From Vombatus ursinus (Eukaryota > Chordata > Mammalia > Diprotodontia > Vombatidae), in the NCBI RefSeq assembly GCF_900497805.2, contig NW_020954548.1:6844835-6908834 (forward strand): 64,000 bases of DNA. Direction: 5' to 3'. The notes beneath the pieces were generated by a model. The model saw nothing but the letters and a program-made list of their open reading frames with translations. It did not search any database and was not told where the DNA came from. The translations under genes were made by a program, and so were the position numbers. This document shows positions 54,640 to 64,000 of this stretch, one piece after another; the first letter of the stretch is position 1; each line of letters opens with the position of its first letter.

Positions 54640-55670
54640 TTTTGTAATTAAATTTTATTTTTTCATATACAATAATCAATCTCATTTCTCTCTTACACAC
54701 TCTCTTTGGGGGAAAAAAGAAAAAAAATCCCTTATAACAAATACATATAGTCAAGCAAAACTAATTCCCATATTGGCCATTTCCAAAAAAATATGTCTCA
54801 ATCTGCACTCTGAGTGAGACCTTTGTCTCTTTGCCCAGAGGTAGCTAGAATGTTTCATTTGGGGCCCTCTGTAATCAAAATTAGTCACTGTATTGATCAG
54901 AGTTCTTAAATCTTTCAAAGTATTTTCTATCTTTAATGTTGTTATTGTATAAATTGTTCTGGTTCTGCTCACTTCACTCTATATTAGTTCCTGCACATCT
55001 TTTCCGATATCGCTGAAAAATAGTCTGCTTCATCATTTCTTACAATATTTCCTTATATTCACATTCCATATTCCATAATTTGTGTAGCCATTCTCATTAA
55101 TAGGCATTCCCTTAGTTTCCAGTTCTTTTCCCCTATAAAAAGAGTTACTGTGATTATTTTTACATGTATGGATCCTTTTCTCCTTTTGACCTCTTTGACA
55201 TATAGACCAGATACTAGTATCCCAAGGTAAAGAGTATGCACAATTTTGTAAATTTTGGTGCGCAGTTGCAAATTGCTTTCTAGAATAGCTGTACCAATTC
55301 ACATCTTCATCAGCAGTGCATAACTGTCTTTGTTTTTCCACAGTCCCCCCAACATTTGCTATCAACTTTGCCAATCTGATAAATATGAGCTGGAATTTCA
55401 GGGTTGTTTAATTTCCATTTCTCTAATTACTAGTTATTTAGAGCATTTTTTCATATGGCCCTTGATAGTTTAGATTTCTTCCTTTGAAAAGTACCTGTTT
55501 TTATCCTTTGACCGTTCATCAATTCAGGAGTGGATCTTAGTCTCATACATATGAAGTCATTATTTACATATCTTAGAAATGAGATCTTATCAGAGAAACT
55601 CGCTGCAAAATTTTTTCCTAATTATCTGTCTTTGTAGGACCAGTTTTTGAATGTAATACCACAAGTTACA
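54640..55670 (-). mobile_element. L1 LINE fragment: ORF2 C-terminus and 3' end
   Basis: Minus strand. 55059-55271 encodes 'FIGEKNWKLRECLLMRMATQ' and 55033-55374 carries shifted pieces. At DNA level 'gagcattttttcatatggc', 'cctttgaccgttcatcaatt' and 'agaaatgagatcttatcaga' match the other L1 tails. The 3' end near 54640 is T-rich. More diverged than the L1 pieces at 10352 and 31843. It lies tail to tail with the plus-strand L1 that ends at 54415. Confidence 0.85.
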
Positions 55671-56600
55671 CTTAATAAACACATTCATTCCTGTCATGTC
55701 ACACAAAGTTCTCAGATGCATAAAATATTTTTCCCCTCCCACACTGGAGACATTGGTATATATTACCTAAATAAACCAAGCATGAAGGTCTGATACCAGT
55801 TTTTTAAGATACTAAAGGAGTCCTGCTAATAAAGAGAATCTTGTCAGTTGACTATATAATAAAGATCTGGAATTGGCATAGTATCTGCTAAAAACTCCTG
55901 AAGACATGGAGAGTTATCAGCTATAAAGAGAAATGGTATCCCCAAAAGGAATCTATAACATGTTCTTGAGTAGTAGAAAATACTAAGTAAAAAAAAAAAA
56001 AAAACCAAAACCAAAAACAAAACAAACAAACAAACAAACAAAAAAAAAAAACAGGAGACCTTAAAACAGAAAGAGTTGTTTCATTCACAGATGGGGATTA
56101 AAAGCAGAGACTTCAGAAAAGAAAGACAGATTTATAACAAGATGGTGTCTGGAATACAGCTTGCAACAAAGAAATGGTGGTCTCCTGACCAAGGATGTAC
56201 TACATCTAACCAGGACTGTTAAGACCCTATTTGTCTGGAATCTCTCAAATCTTATCAAAAGACGTTTATATTACACAAGAGGAAAGGAGAGAAAAAAATT
56301 ACATCTATGTCCATCAAAATAGGTAATATAAGGAAAGACTAAAATGTAGAAAGAAAGCTATTTGTGGAAATGCTCATAATTTCACAGGAAGGAGTCAGAA
56401 GTAAAACATGTGGCTTCGAGTATCTGATTATCAGTGGCACAATGTATAACTAACAATCAAACTGAACTAGAAACCATAATTCAAGGAGAAAAATTTTACA
56501 TTATAGGTATTCTTGAAGCATGGAGGATAGGATTTGTGAATGAATAATGTCTCTGGAAGTCTATGAATGATGAGGAATAATGTGCAATCATCCTGGAAAC
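55671..56600. other. Low-copy sequence with an A-rich/(CAAA)n run
   Basis: A and CAAA repeats at 55988-56052. No gene or named repeat elsewhere. Confidence 0.45.
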
Positions 56601-56605
56601 AAAAT

Positions 56606-56675
56606 TGTTGTTGTTCAGCTGTTTTTCAGTTGCGTCTGACTCTTTGTGACCCCATTTGTGGTTTTCTTGGGGAAA
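56606..56675 (-). repeat. RTE-type SINE tail fragment
   Basis: 'ttgttgttgttcagctgttt', 'gcgtctgactctttgtgacc', 'ccatttgtggttttcttgg'. Only the RTE-derived tail is present. Confidence 0.8.
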
Positions 56676-57089
56676 CAAAGATTGGAGCAAATTTGGGAAG
56701 GGATTCTCTTTTTAAAGAATGAGCCATTGAAGCATCTTGTGACAGAAGGAGCCAACCAGACTTGTGCTTCAAGAATATCATTTTGGCAGCTGTGTAAAAG
56801 ATGGATTAGAGAAGTTGTAATAGTACAAGTGAGAAATAATGAAGCCCTGAATTAGGATGGAAGTGGTGTGAAAGAAGATAATGGAAAGGAATGGATGGAT
56901 GAAGCAAGATAAGCACCTGGATAAGGCCTGTGTTGTGACTTGTCAAATGATTGGATATGTGGGGCAAGGGTGATTCCTAGGTTGGAAACCTGAAAGACTG
57001 GACAAATAGTGGTATCTTTGACAGAAAAAAAAGGGAAGTTATGAAGAAGGATGTTTTATTTGGGGAGGGGAAAGAGTGGGGAGATAATG

Positions 57090-57345
57090 AGCCAGGTGGC
57101 ACAGGGCATAAAGCACTGGAGTCAGGAATACTCATGTTCAATTTCTGTCTTAAACCCTTATTAGCTATGTGTGACTCTGGGCAAGTCATTTAACTTCAAT
57201 CAGGACATGGGTTCAAATCCTAGCTCTGCCATTGACTGCCAGTATGATATTGGTCAAATAACTTAAACATTCTGCACCTCAGTTTTCTCAGCTGTCAAAT
57301 GAGGGGTTTGGTCTATTCCAGCTCTAAATCTATGAACCTGTAACT
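57090..57345 (+). repeat. tRNA SINE head joined to a second MIR-like SINE
   Basis: 57090-57202: 'gagccaggtggcacagggca', 'ttagctatgtgtgactctgg', 'gcaagtcatttaacttcaat'. 57203-57345: 'tgggttcaaatcctagctct', 'gccattgactgccagtatg', 'ctcagttttctcagctgtc', 'tattccagctctaaatctat'. Two SINE units abut head to tail. Confidence 0.7.
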
Positions 57346-57349
57346 AATT

Positions 57350-57590
57350 TATAGTCTGCTGGGGGTATACAGAACCTACAATGATAAATAAATACAAGGT
57401 AATGTGAGGGAGGAGAAAGCACTAAGTACTGCAGAAGCCCTAACTACTCATCTAAGCCTAGAAGGAAATAAGGATTCTGAAAGGCAGTAATGAGGGAGGA
57501 GTGCATTTCTTGGGGTGTGTGGGTGGCATATGAGATGCAAGGAAACAAAAAAATGAAATAGCAAGTTCAGGGAACAATGAAAAATGTAAT
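57350..57590 (-). repeat. L2 LINE 3' end, worn
   Basis: 'aatttatagtctgctggggg', 'aggaggagtgcatttctt'-like text at 57495 and 'gcaagttcagggaacaatg' fit the L2 reverse complement. Confidence 0.55.
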
Positions 57591-58295
57591 ACTTCATGAA
57601 TTTGTGTGCTTCGCTGTTTTGTTTCTTAAAACTGAATTAATTCCTCAATGCTCTAAAACTTTTGGTTGAAGACAAAGTTGTATATATCATACATCTAGAC
57701 TAGTCAAGCTGTATGCTAACACAGATTATTTTGTGGTTATCCATGCACTTGGTTACAAACTTTGAAAACCAAATGGGATTTTGACTGCCCAATAATATTC
57801 ATTGTAATAAACATGAAAAAATGATTCTCTGGCAATGCAGACTATTTCCTGGAGTGTAGAACAGGAGGATTGCCTTTTGCCACCTGAAATTTGGAGGTTA
57901 AATAAGCAATGTCTGTCAGGACTCACTCTCTGTCTGCTAAGAATCTGAATCTCAACTTACATCTGGTTCTTATAATACCAACAGGAATCAGAGTTTGGCT
58001 GGCCACTTGTTACACAAACAAAAGACAGAATGGAAGGAACCATTTCCTCCAATTCCTCTAGGGGTCCTAAGAGGATACCAGAGAAGAATGGAAAGTGGTC
58101 TCCAATACTTTGAAGGCATGCTCCAAGATGCTAGCTGCTCACAGGAACTTTCTACCCAACTCTTACACTCAGATAGCTGGGGTATTAATCATGAAGGATA
58201 TCCTAAAGATTCTTTTGTTTACAAATATCAAAACCTTTAAAGCAATACCTAGAGGCAGAAAACTTAAAAAAAAACAAAACTTTAAATGTTAGAGC
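57590..58295. other. Repeat-free block, no gene recognised
   Basis: 57600-57860 is AT-rich without repeat signature ('aaaactgaattaattcctc', 'taatattcattgtaataaac') and could be conserved non-coding DNA. The open frame at 57995-58240 starts near an 'accaacag' acceptor-like string but has no recognised motif. Confidence 0.3.
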
Positions 58296-58299
58296 TATG

Positions 58300-58480
58300 A
58301 GGATAAGGATCCTGGGATTTAGAGCTGGAAGGGACTTTCGAAAACATGCAATCAAATCACTTCATTTCACAGATGAGGAAACAGAGAGGGAGAAGGGACT
58401 TGTCCACATTAACAAAGCTAACCCAGGTCCTCAGATTCCCAGCTCAGTGCTCTTTTTCACATCAGGCCACTTCTTTTAGG
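58300..58480 (-). repeat. MIR-family SINE
   Basis: 'tttagagctggaagggactt', 'cacttcatttcacagatgag', 'gaaacagagagggagaagg', 'ccagctcagtgctcttttt'. Confidence 0.7.
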
Positions 58481-58564
58481 TTCAAGTTTGGATTTTTTTA
58501 AAAATAAGTTTTATTGATGCCTATGTTTTTTTTAATATCACTATCAATTTCTTTTAACAAAAAT

Positions 58565-58815
58565 AAGTTGATTGATCAATATTTATTAAGCACCAAATAT
58601 TGTGCTAAGCATTGGGGAAACAAAAAGAGTCAAAAGACAATTCCTGTCCTCAAGGAGCTTACAATCTAATAGGGGACACAAAATGCAAACAAATACATGT
58701 AAAGAAATGTCATACGAGATAAAAAGGAAATAATTAACGGAGGGAATGCACTAGAATTAAGAGGGATTAGAAAAGGCTTCCTGTAGAAGGTGGGATTTTA
58801 GTTAACCAAAATAGC
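58565..58815 (-). repeat. L2 LINE 3' end
   Basis: 'aatatttattaagcaccaaa', 'tattgtgctaagcattgggg', 'attcctgtcctcaaggagct', 'tacaatctaataggggacac', 'ttcctgtagaaggtgggatt'. Confidence 0.8.
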
Positions 58816-58984
58816 AACTTCATTTAATAGTGTATACAACATTTTAGACCCAGAGTGTCCCTCTTTTCTGATATATGCTATTTATTATAGAATAAATATG
58901 CTATTTATTCTCTTTGATGAAGATTGGACATTATAATAACTGACAGGTTCATTTCTTTTTAGTATTCTTTAAATTCAGATTCAA

Positions 58985-59225
58985 GACCTTGTAATGGATA
59001 TAATGCTGGAATTGGAGTCAAAAAGACCTGAGTTCAAATCCTGCCTCAAATATACTGGGAGCTGTATGGCCCCAAGCAAATCTCTTACCTTTTCAGACTA
59101 TTTCCTCATCTGTAAAATGAAGATGACAATAGTATGTACCTCACAGGGTTGTTATAAAGCTCAAATGTTATATGTAAGGTGCTTTGCAGTTCTTAAATTG
59201 CTATATCAATGTTAGCTAAGATTTT
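58985..59225 (+). repeat. tRNA/MIR SINE
   Basis: 'gtaatggatataatgctgga', 'aaaaagacctgagttcaaat', 'tttcctcatctgtaaaatg', 'cctcacagggttgttataaa', 'gctatatcaatgttagctaa'. Nearly complete. Confidence 0.8.
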
Positions 59226-59229
59226 ATTT

Positions 59230-60075
59230 GTTGCCTGGTAGTGAGTATTCAATTTGCATCAGGTGAAACAAGTTTAAACTTTATTCTCAATCTAGACAAA
59301 AAGCCAAGGAAAATGTGAAAAAAAAAATAAAAAACAAAGCCTAGTCTTTAACTCATCCAATACCAGCAAGGGAGAAAAGGCCCTGTGCCCAATCATACCT
59401 CCTTCCTTCCCAGTTTCCCTTACAGTGAATGTCCTCTAGTCATTTGGAAGAGTCATAAAAGGTTCTCTTCCTCAGACCCATCATTATCATCAAAAAAGCA
59501 TTTAACGCACCTAATTGCACATGACATTTCACAGAATTACACAGAAACTCCAATTAGAACAACCTGCCAATGAACAGTATTCACAGAGAGAGGTTTCAGC
59601 TTGATCTGTTTTTATTTTACTTTCTTTAATAAAAAAAAAAAGTAATGTGAAGTCCTCAGTTGAAAAAACTCCTCCCCAGTGAATGAAGTGGTCCTTTTCA
59701 TACAATCCTTGACACCACTGGGCAAAAAATCTGTTTCCTGAAACTTGGCCCCTCTGGCCACTAAATCCACCCCAGTTGACTCTATTTGCCTATAACTGGA
59801 AAAGAAGCTGGGGTACTGAGCATTGGTTCTCCTTAAGCTCAAAGGGCAGAGGCCTGCTTCCATGCTACTAGTTTCTTCTGGAAATTGAGAAGAAAAGCCT
59901 GCTCTGGATTACCATGTTCACATAAACTAAACAGACGTGTTCCAAGACATGGCAAAGGAGGCCTTAACATGTTCCTATTTCTGACACTGCACTTAGAAAA
60001 TATATTTTTTTTTCTAAATTGGACTTGTGATTTCATTGGTATAGCAAACTCCTGAGGAGGTTATGCCCTCTACCA
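59230..60075. other. No recognisable gene
   Basis: Low-copy sequence. A short A-run lies at 59630-59641 and a T-run near 60006-60014. Open frames lack motifs. Confidence 0.4.
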
Positions 60076-60079
60076 CTTC

Positions 60080-60245
60080 AGATCAGCATCTGCTTTGCAA
60101 ATTCTAGCCTTAGATAGCTGTCTGAGGCATTGAGAAGTTAAATGAGTGGACCAGGGTCACTTAACTGGTATGTATCAGAAGTAGAACTTGAGACCAGTTC
60201 TTGATTCCCAGGCAAACTCTCTATCTACTATGTCAGGTTGCTTCT
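60080..60245 (-). repeat. MIR-family fragment
   Basis: 'ttgagaagttaaatgagtgg', 'accagggtcacttaactgg', 'agttcttgattcccaggcaa', 'ctctatctactatgtcaggt'. Confidence 0.6.
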
Positions 60246-60307
60246 AATTACTAAAAATAAATATGCATCCTGACAGCTGCATTGTATTCTATGTCTTTAG
60301 GTTGTGT

Positions 60308-60476
60308 TGAAGAAAAGAAATAGGGAGAAGAAAGGAAAAGGAAGACAAAGGGAAAGGAAAGGGGAAAGGAAAGGGAAAAAACAAGGGAAGGGGGAAAGGA
60401 GAAAGATAAGGGGAAAAAAAAAAGGGAAAAAAAGAAGAGAAATGTAAGGCAAGGAAAAAGAAAAAAAAAGAAGACA
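60308..60476. repeat. Purine-rich (GGAAA)n tract
   Basis: About 165 bp of almost pure purine. The Phe/Pro/Ser-rich minus-strand frames are its translation. Confidence 0.92.
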
Positions 60477-60479
60477 ACA

Positions 60480-61870
60480 TTTGATCAAACACCTATCATC
60501 GATTTATGTGGGACATGCTCGACCACAAGGTAGTGTAGTATGTGCAGGATGTAGATTTTACCTTCTGTGTGCAGTAAAAGACAAAAACTAAGCATTTTAC
60601 ATTTTACCTTTTTACTGCCCTGTTCAAAATTTCCCAGGCTATGTGTTCTGATGACATGGACAGGTCTTGGTGCAATTCTCTTTTGGTGTCATCTTCTCTA
60701 AGCTGTGCATCATTCCCATAGATTGTTGGGAGAATGTTTGATTTAAAGCCCTAGAAAAGAGAGTAAAATAAAACATAGGAACACAGATTGAGTACTAGAA
60801 GGGATCGCAGAGGTCATCTAGCCCAATGCTTTCATTTGACAGTTGCATTAGGCTAAAATTAAAAACTACTGCTTGATTTGGGAGACCAGGGCACTATTCC
60901 CACTTGGTTCTCCACTAAGGAACATTTCTGAGCTCTGAACCCAGGAGTGAAGTCTGGGCCAGGTTTGATGCTTGGGGAGCTTTGCCTCTAGTGAGAGATA
61001 AAGGTAGTTAGGTTCTCCTTTCTCATACTCTGACTCATTGAAAAGACTCATTGTGTTTATTGCACCAAGAACAGATTATGTAAAACTCAAGTTTTGGCTC
61101 AGTTTCAGATCTTAAAGAGAGGAGTAAAAAAATACTCAGATATAGGACAGGTATTTTTCCCCCTCATAGAAAAGAAATGGTAAAACACAAACAGTCTCTC
61201 TCATACACACAGTGAAACACTCTCAAAGGAAACTAAGACCTTTAACTTCATCAAAGCATAAAGTAGTTTTCTGTACTGCAAATTAGGTATTTTACATTTC
61301 ATGTCTTTTCTTCATGGCTCAAAAAAATCCCAGTCTACATCTTCTGATAAAATTAGGCCAATCTTCTTAGTGGTCATCTTCTCCTAAAGTAATGAAACAG
61401 TACAGATGCCTGCCCAGACCACCAACAATTTGCTCTACCCAACAGAACCTATCACCTTCCAAACTCACAAGGTTAACCTACCAGTCTGGCCATGTCTATC
61501 TCTGTATAGATACCCATTCACCTAAGATCATGAAAGAATAAACAGAGAAGACATAACCCAAAACCCAGACTCAAGCCCACATAGGCAGATTTGTTTTAGT
61601 GGTCATGTGGGATCACAGAAGTTTGGTGTCTGAAATGGGGGATGTGGCAAGCCATTCCTCTTTCATATTGGGAAATCAGTCCTAACACAATATGCAGTTG
61701 GAAAAAAAAGAGACAGACAGAACCCTGAGGGTGAGGATACTCCCTTTTAAATCATCAGCTTTTTCTACTCAGTGGACAATAAGGAAACTTCATCAATTCA
61801 AAGTATAAGTCATAGATGGTCAGAAGCAGATGTCAAAGATCCAACCAGTAGAAGGAAAGGAAATTCTGGT
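60480..61870. other. Unassigned low-copy sequence
   Basis: 60790-60860 holds a MIR start ('gatcgcagaggtcatctagc'). 61050-61800 is not assignable. I see no coding structure. Confidence 0.35.
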
Positions 61871-61874
61871 CATA

Positions 61875-62225
61875 ATCAATAAATTAATAAACATTTATGA
61901 AGTACATACTCTGTCCTAGGTTCTGTGAGAAGCACTGAGGGATACAAAAAGAAGTAAAAGATAATCTCTAATCTCAAGGAATTTAAAACCTAATGTGGAA
62001 GATAACACACAAACAAACATATGCAAAGCAAGTTATATATAATATAAAGAGGAGATAATTAAGAGAAGGCCGTCCCTGGAAGGGAATTCACTGGAATTAA
62101 GAATGGTTGGGGAAGGTTTCCTATAGATGGTGAGGTTTTAGTTGTGATTTAATGAAAGCAAGAGAGGCCAACAGTCAGAATGGAGGAGGGTGAACATTTC
62201 AAGCATGTGCGACAGTCAAAGAAAA
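61875..62225 (-). repeat. L2 LINE 3' end
   Basis: 'taataaacatttatgaagta', 'gagaagcactgagggatac', 'aggaatttaaaacctaatg', 'gaatggttggggaaggtttc', 'tgaggttttagttgtgattt', 'gagaggccaacagtcagaat'. Confidence 0.75.
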
Positions 62226-62279
62226 TTGACTAGAACTGAGAGATGGGATGGTTTTTGTTACACTGGAAAATTATACTAG

Positions 62280-62405
62280 AAAAATGTTATTTCCCATAAA
62301 CCAACATAAATTCCTTGAGGGTGATGCCTTTCATTTATATTTTTGTATCTCCAGAGCCTAGCACAAGCTTGATCCTTAGTAGACTTAACAAATTCTTGTT
62401 AAAGG
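62280..62405 (+). repeat. L2 LINE 3' end
   Basis: 'ataaattccttgagggtgat', 'ttttgtatctccagagccta', 'gcacaagcttgatccttagt'. It lies next to a minus-strand L2 end, so the two face each other. Confidence 0.75.
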
Positions 62406-62419
62406 AACTAAATTTTAGA

Positions 62420-62512
62420 GTTTTTTAAATGCTTTATTCAAGGTCATGCAGGTAACAGATAAAGGTTAAGATCTGAATCAAAGTCTTCTGATTCCAAATC
62501 CTGTAGTCTTTT
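62420..62512 (-). repeat. MIR fragment
   Basis: 'caaggtcatgcaggtaacag', 'cttctgattccaaatcctgt'. HAL1 copy c begins at its right edge. Confidence 0.6.
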
Positions 62513-63136
62513 TTTTCCCATTTTTATTTTTATTTTTTAAAAATTTTTTTTAAACATGTGTTTTTAAAACTTTGGGTTCCAATTTTCTCCCTTCCTCCCT
62601 CTCCACCCACCCTCATTAAAAAAGCAAGCAACTCAATATAGGCTATACATGTGCAGTTATGCAAAACACTTCCACAGTAGACATGCTGTGAAAAACTATC
62701 TCTATTTCCCTTAATTCTATCCCGTCCCCACCATTTCTTCTATTCTTTTTTTTGACCCTGTCCTTCCTCAGGAGTATTTGCTTCTGATTACCACCTTTCT
62801 CAATCTGCCCTCCTCTCTATCATCCCCCTACTCTCTTGTCCCCTTCCCCTCCTATTTTCCTGTAGGGTAAGAAAGATTTCCAGACCCAATTCAGTGTGTA
62901 TATTATTCCCTTCTTAAGTCAAATCCTACGAGAATAAGATTCACTCATTTCCTCTCACCTTCTCCCAGTTCCCCTCCATGATAACAACCTTTTTTTCCGT
63001 TTTTCCTTTTTTTTTGTGAGATAATTTACCCCATTCTACCTTTCCCTTTCTCCTTCTCCTAGTATAATCCTCTCTCACCCCTTAAATTTTATTCTCCAGA
63101 TATGACCCCTTCATCTTCAACTCACCCTGTGCCCAC

Positions 63137-63196
63137 TATCTATCCATCTATCTATCTATCTATCTATCTATCTATATATATATATACATACATATA
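63137..63196. repeat. (TATC)n(TA)n microsatellite inside HAL1 copy c
   Basis: Corresponds to a short 'tatatatagatatagataaa' stretch in copy a (50845-50870), so it grew from sequence that the element brought with it. Confidence 0.88.
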
Positions 63197-63339
63197 ATTT
63201 TTCCCTCCAACTACTCTAATACTGACAAAGGTCTCATGAGTTACAAATATCATCTTTCCATGCAGGAATGTAAACAGTTCAACCTTAATAAGTCTCTTAT
63301 GATTTCTCTTTTCTGTTTACCTCTTCATGTTCCACTTGA

Positions 63340-64000
63340 GTCTTGTATTGGAAAGTCAAATTTTCTATTCAACTCTGGTCTTTTCATCAAGAATGCTTGA
63401 AAGTCCTCTATTTCACTGAATGACCATTTTTCCCCTGAAGATTATACTCAGTTTTGCTGGGTAGGTGATTCTTGGTTGTAATCCTATCTCCTTTGCCCTC
63501 TGGAATATTATATTCCATGCCCTGCAGTCCCTTAATGTAGAAGCAGTTAAATCTTGTGTTATCCTGATTGTGTTTCCACAGTACTTGAATTGTTTCTTTC
63601 TGGCTGCTTGTAATATTTTCTCCTTGACCTGGGAACTCTGGAATTTGGCTACAATATTCCTAGGAGTTTAACTTTGGGGATGTCTTTCAGGAGGAGATCA
63701 GTGGATTCTTTCAATTTCTATTTTGCCCTCTGGTTCTAAAATATCAGGACAGTTTTCCTTGATAATTTCTTGAAAGATGATGTCTAGGCTCTTTTTTTGA
63801 TCATGGCTTTCAGATAGTTCAATAATTTTTAAATTCTCTCTGCTGGATCTATTTTCCAGGTCAGTTGTTTTTCCAATGAGATATTTCACATTGTTTTCTA
63901 ATTTTTCATTCTTTTGGATTTGTTTTCAGTGTCTTGATTTCTCATAAAGTCACTAGCTTCCAATTGCTCTATTCTAATTTTTAAGGAAGTATTTTCTTCA
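63340..64000 (-). pseudogene. HAL1 copy c ORF1, C-terminal two thirds (partial)
   Basis: 63698-63889 reads 'MKYLIGKTTDLENRSSREN', 'LKIIELSESHDQKKSLDII' and 'ENCPDILEPEGKIEIERIH', the coiled-coil end and RRM start of ORF1p. Further left the DNA matches the C-terminal domain of copy a ('gattatactcagttttgct' is the complement of the YPAKLSIIL block). The frames change near 63670, so ORF1 is broken at least once. It ends at the window edge within the coiled-coil region. Confidence 0.85.

Larger units (their letters stand above)
62514..64000 (-). mobile_element. HAL1 copy c, 3' part (runs off the window)
   Basis: Minus strand. The T-rich left end is the 3' tail 'aaacatgtgtttttaaaact', followed by 'ctttgggttccaattttctc'. 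This corresponds to tail 1 of copy a, so the second tail of copies a and b is missing. The 3' UTR runs to about 63340 and includes the spacer-type sequence and a TATC/TA microsatellite. ORF1 sequence follows to the window edge. The 5' half lies outside. Confidence 0.9.

Noticed and set aside
57995-58240. 81-codon frame beginning after an acceptor-like 'accaacag'
   Set aside because: No donor site in frame, no recognised motif; kept only as an unassigned block.
1-64000. A strand bias of the 'aagcacctactatgtgccagg' repeats, all apparently on one strand
   Set aside because: These are minus-strand L2 tails. The plus-strand L2 tails ('ctccttgagggcaggga', 'agtaggtgctcaataaa') are their reverse complement and are about as common, so there is no bias.
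1-64000. CRISPR arrays, bacterial operons, tRNA or rRNA genes
   Set aside because: None seen. tRNA-like stretches are SINE heads without an intact cloverleaf, and repeat content is that of a mammalian nuclear genome.

Overview
The window is vertebrate nuclear DNA without a host protein-coding exon I can defend, without an RNA gene, and with dense interspersed repeats. The repeat mix points to a marsupial. It holds L1 and half-L1 (HAL1) elements of metatherian type, tRNA-derived SINEs of the WSINE/MAR kind, tRNA-SINEs carrying a BovB/RTE-like 3' tail, many old L2 and MIR copies, CR1/L3 tails and hAT fold-back elements. The SINE nested at 52170-52347 looks like the WSINE1 group of Australian marsupials, so an australidelphian (for example a dasyurid) is my best guess; that part is inference. 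Almost all open reading frames of 60-100 codons here are chance frames or fragments of LINEs read in one or other frame.

Layout. 1-10350 is old intergenic or intronic sequence with MIR, L2, two RTE-tailed SINEs, one palindromic hAT element and a possible conserved non-coding block near 5760-6120. At 10352-11612 a 5'-truncated L1 sits on the minus strand inside a MIR-type SINE, with an 11-bp target duplication. 11700-31060 is mostly low-copy sequence with MIR, L2, CR1/L3, hAT pieces and purine-rich tracts. 31066-35223 is a minus-strand HAL1 (copy b) split by a 1.4-kb minus-strand L1 fragment with a 12-bp target duplication. 35300-47600 holds L2 (including an RT-region piece near 41700-43000), MIR, long TA/TG tracts and a marsupial repeat at 44927-45373.

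47630-54415 is the richest part: an old plus-strand L1 whose ORF1 is interrupted by a nearly complete, much younger HAL1 (copy a, 48861-51716). Copy a keeps a 357-codon ORF1, a 5' UTR starting with an L1-like YY1-type motif, a 3' UTR and a near-perfect target duplication. The old L1 also carries a SINE and has lost the reverse-transcriptase part of ORF2. 54640-55670 is another minus-strand L1 tail. 62514 to the right edge is a third HAL1 (copy c, minus strand), cut by the end of the window.

How the parts work together. HAL1 elements encode only the ORF1 RNA-binding protein and no endonuclease or reverse transcriptase, so they must borrow ORF2p from L1. This window lets the two be compared directly: the HAL1 3' UTR begins with sequence homologous to the spacer between ORF1 and ORF2 of the old L1, as expected if HAL1 arose by loss of ORF2. 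The ORF1 N-terminus of HAL1 copies a and b carries a PCNA-interacting-peptide-like motif that the old L1 ORF1 start here lacks. I consider that the observation most worth testing.
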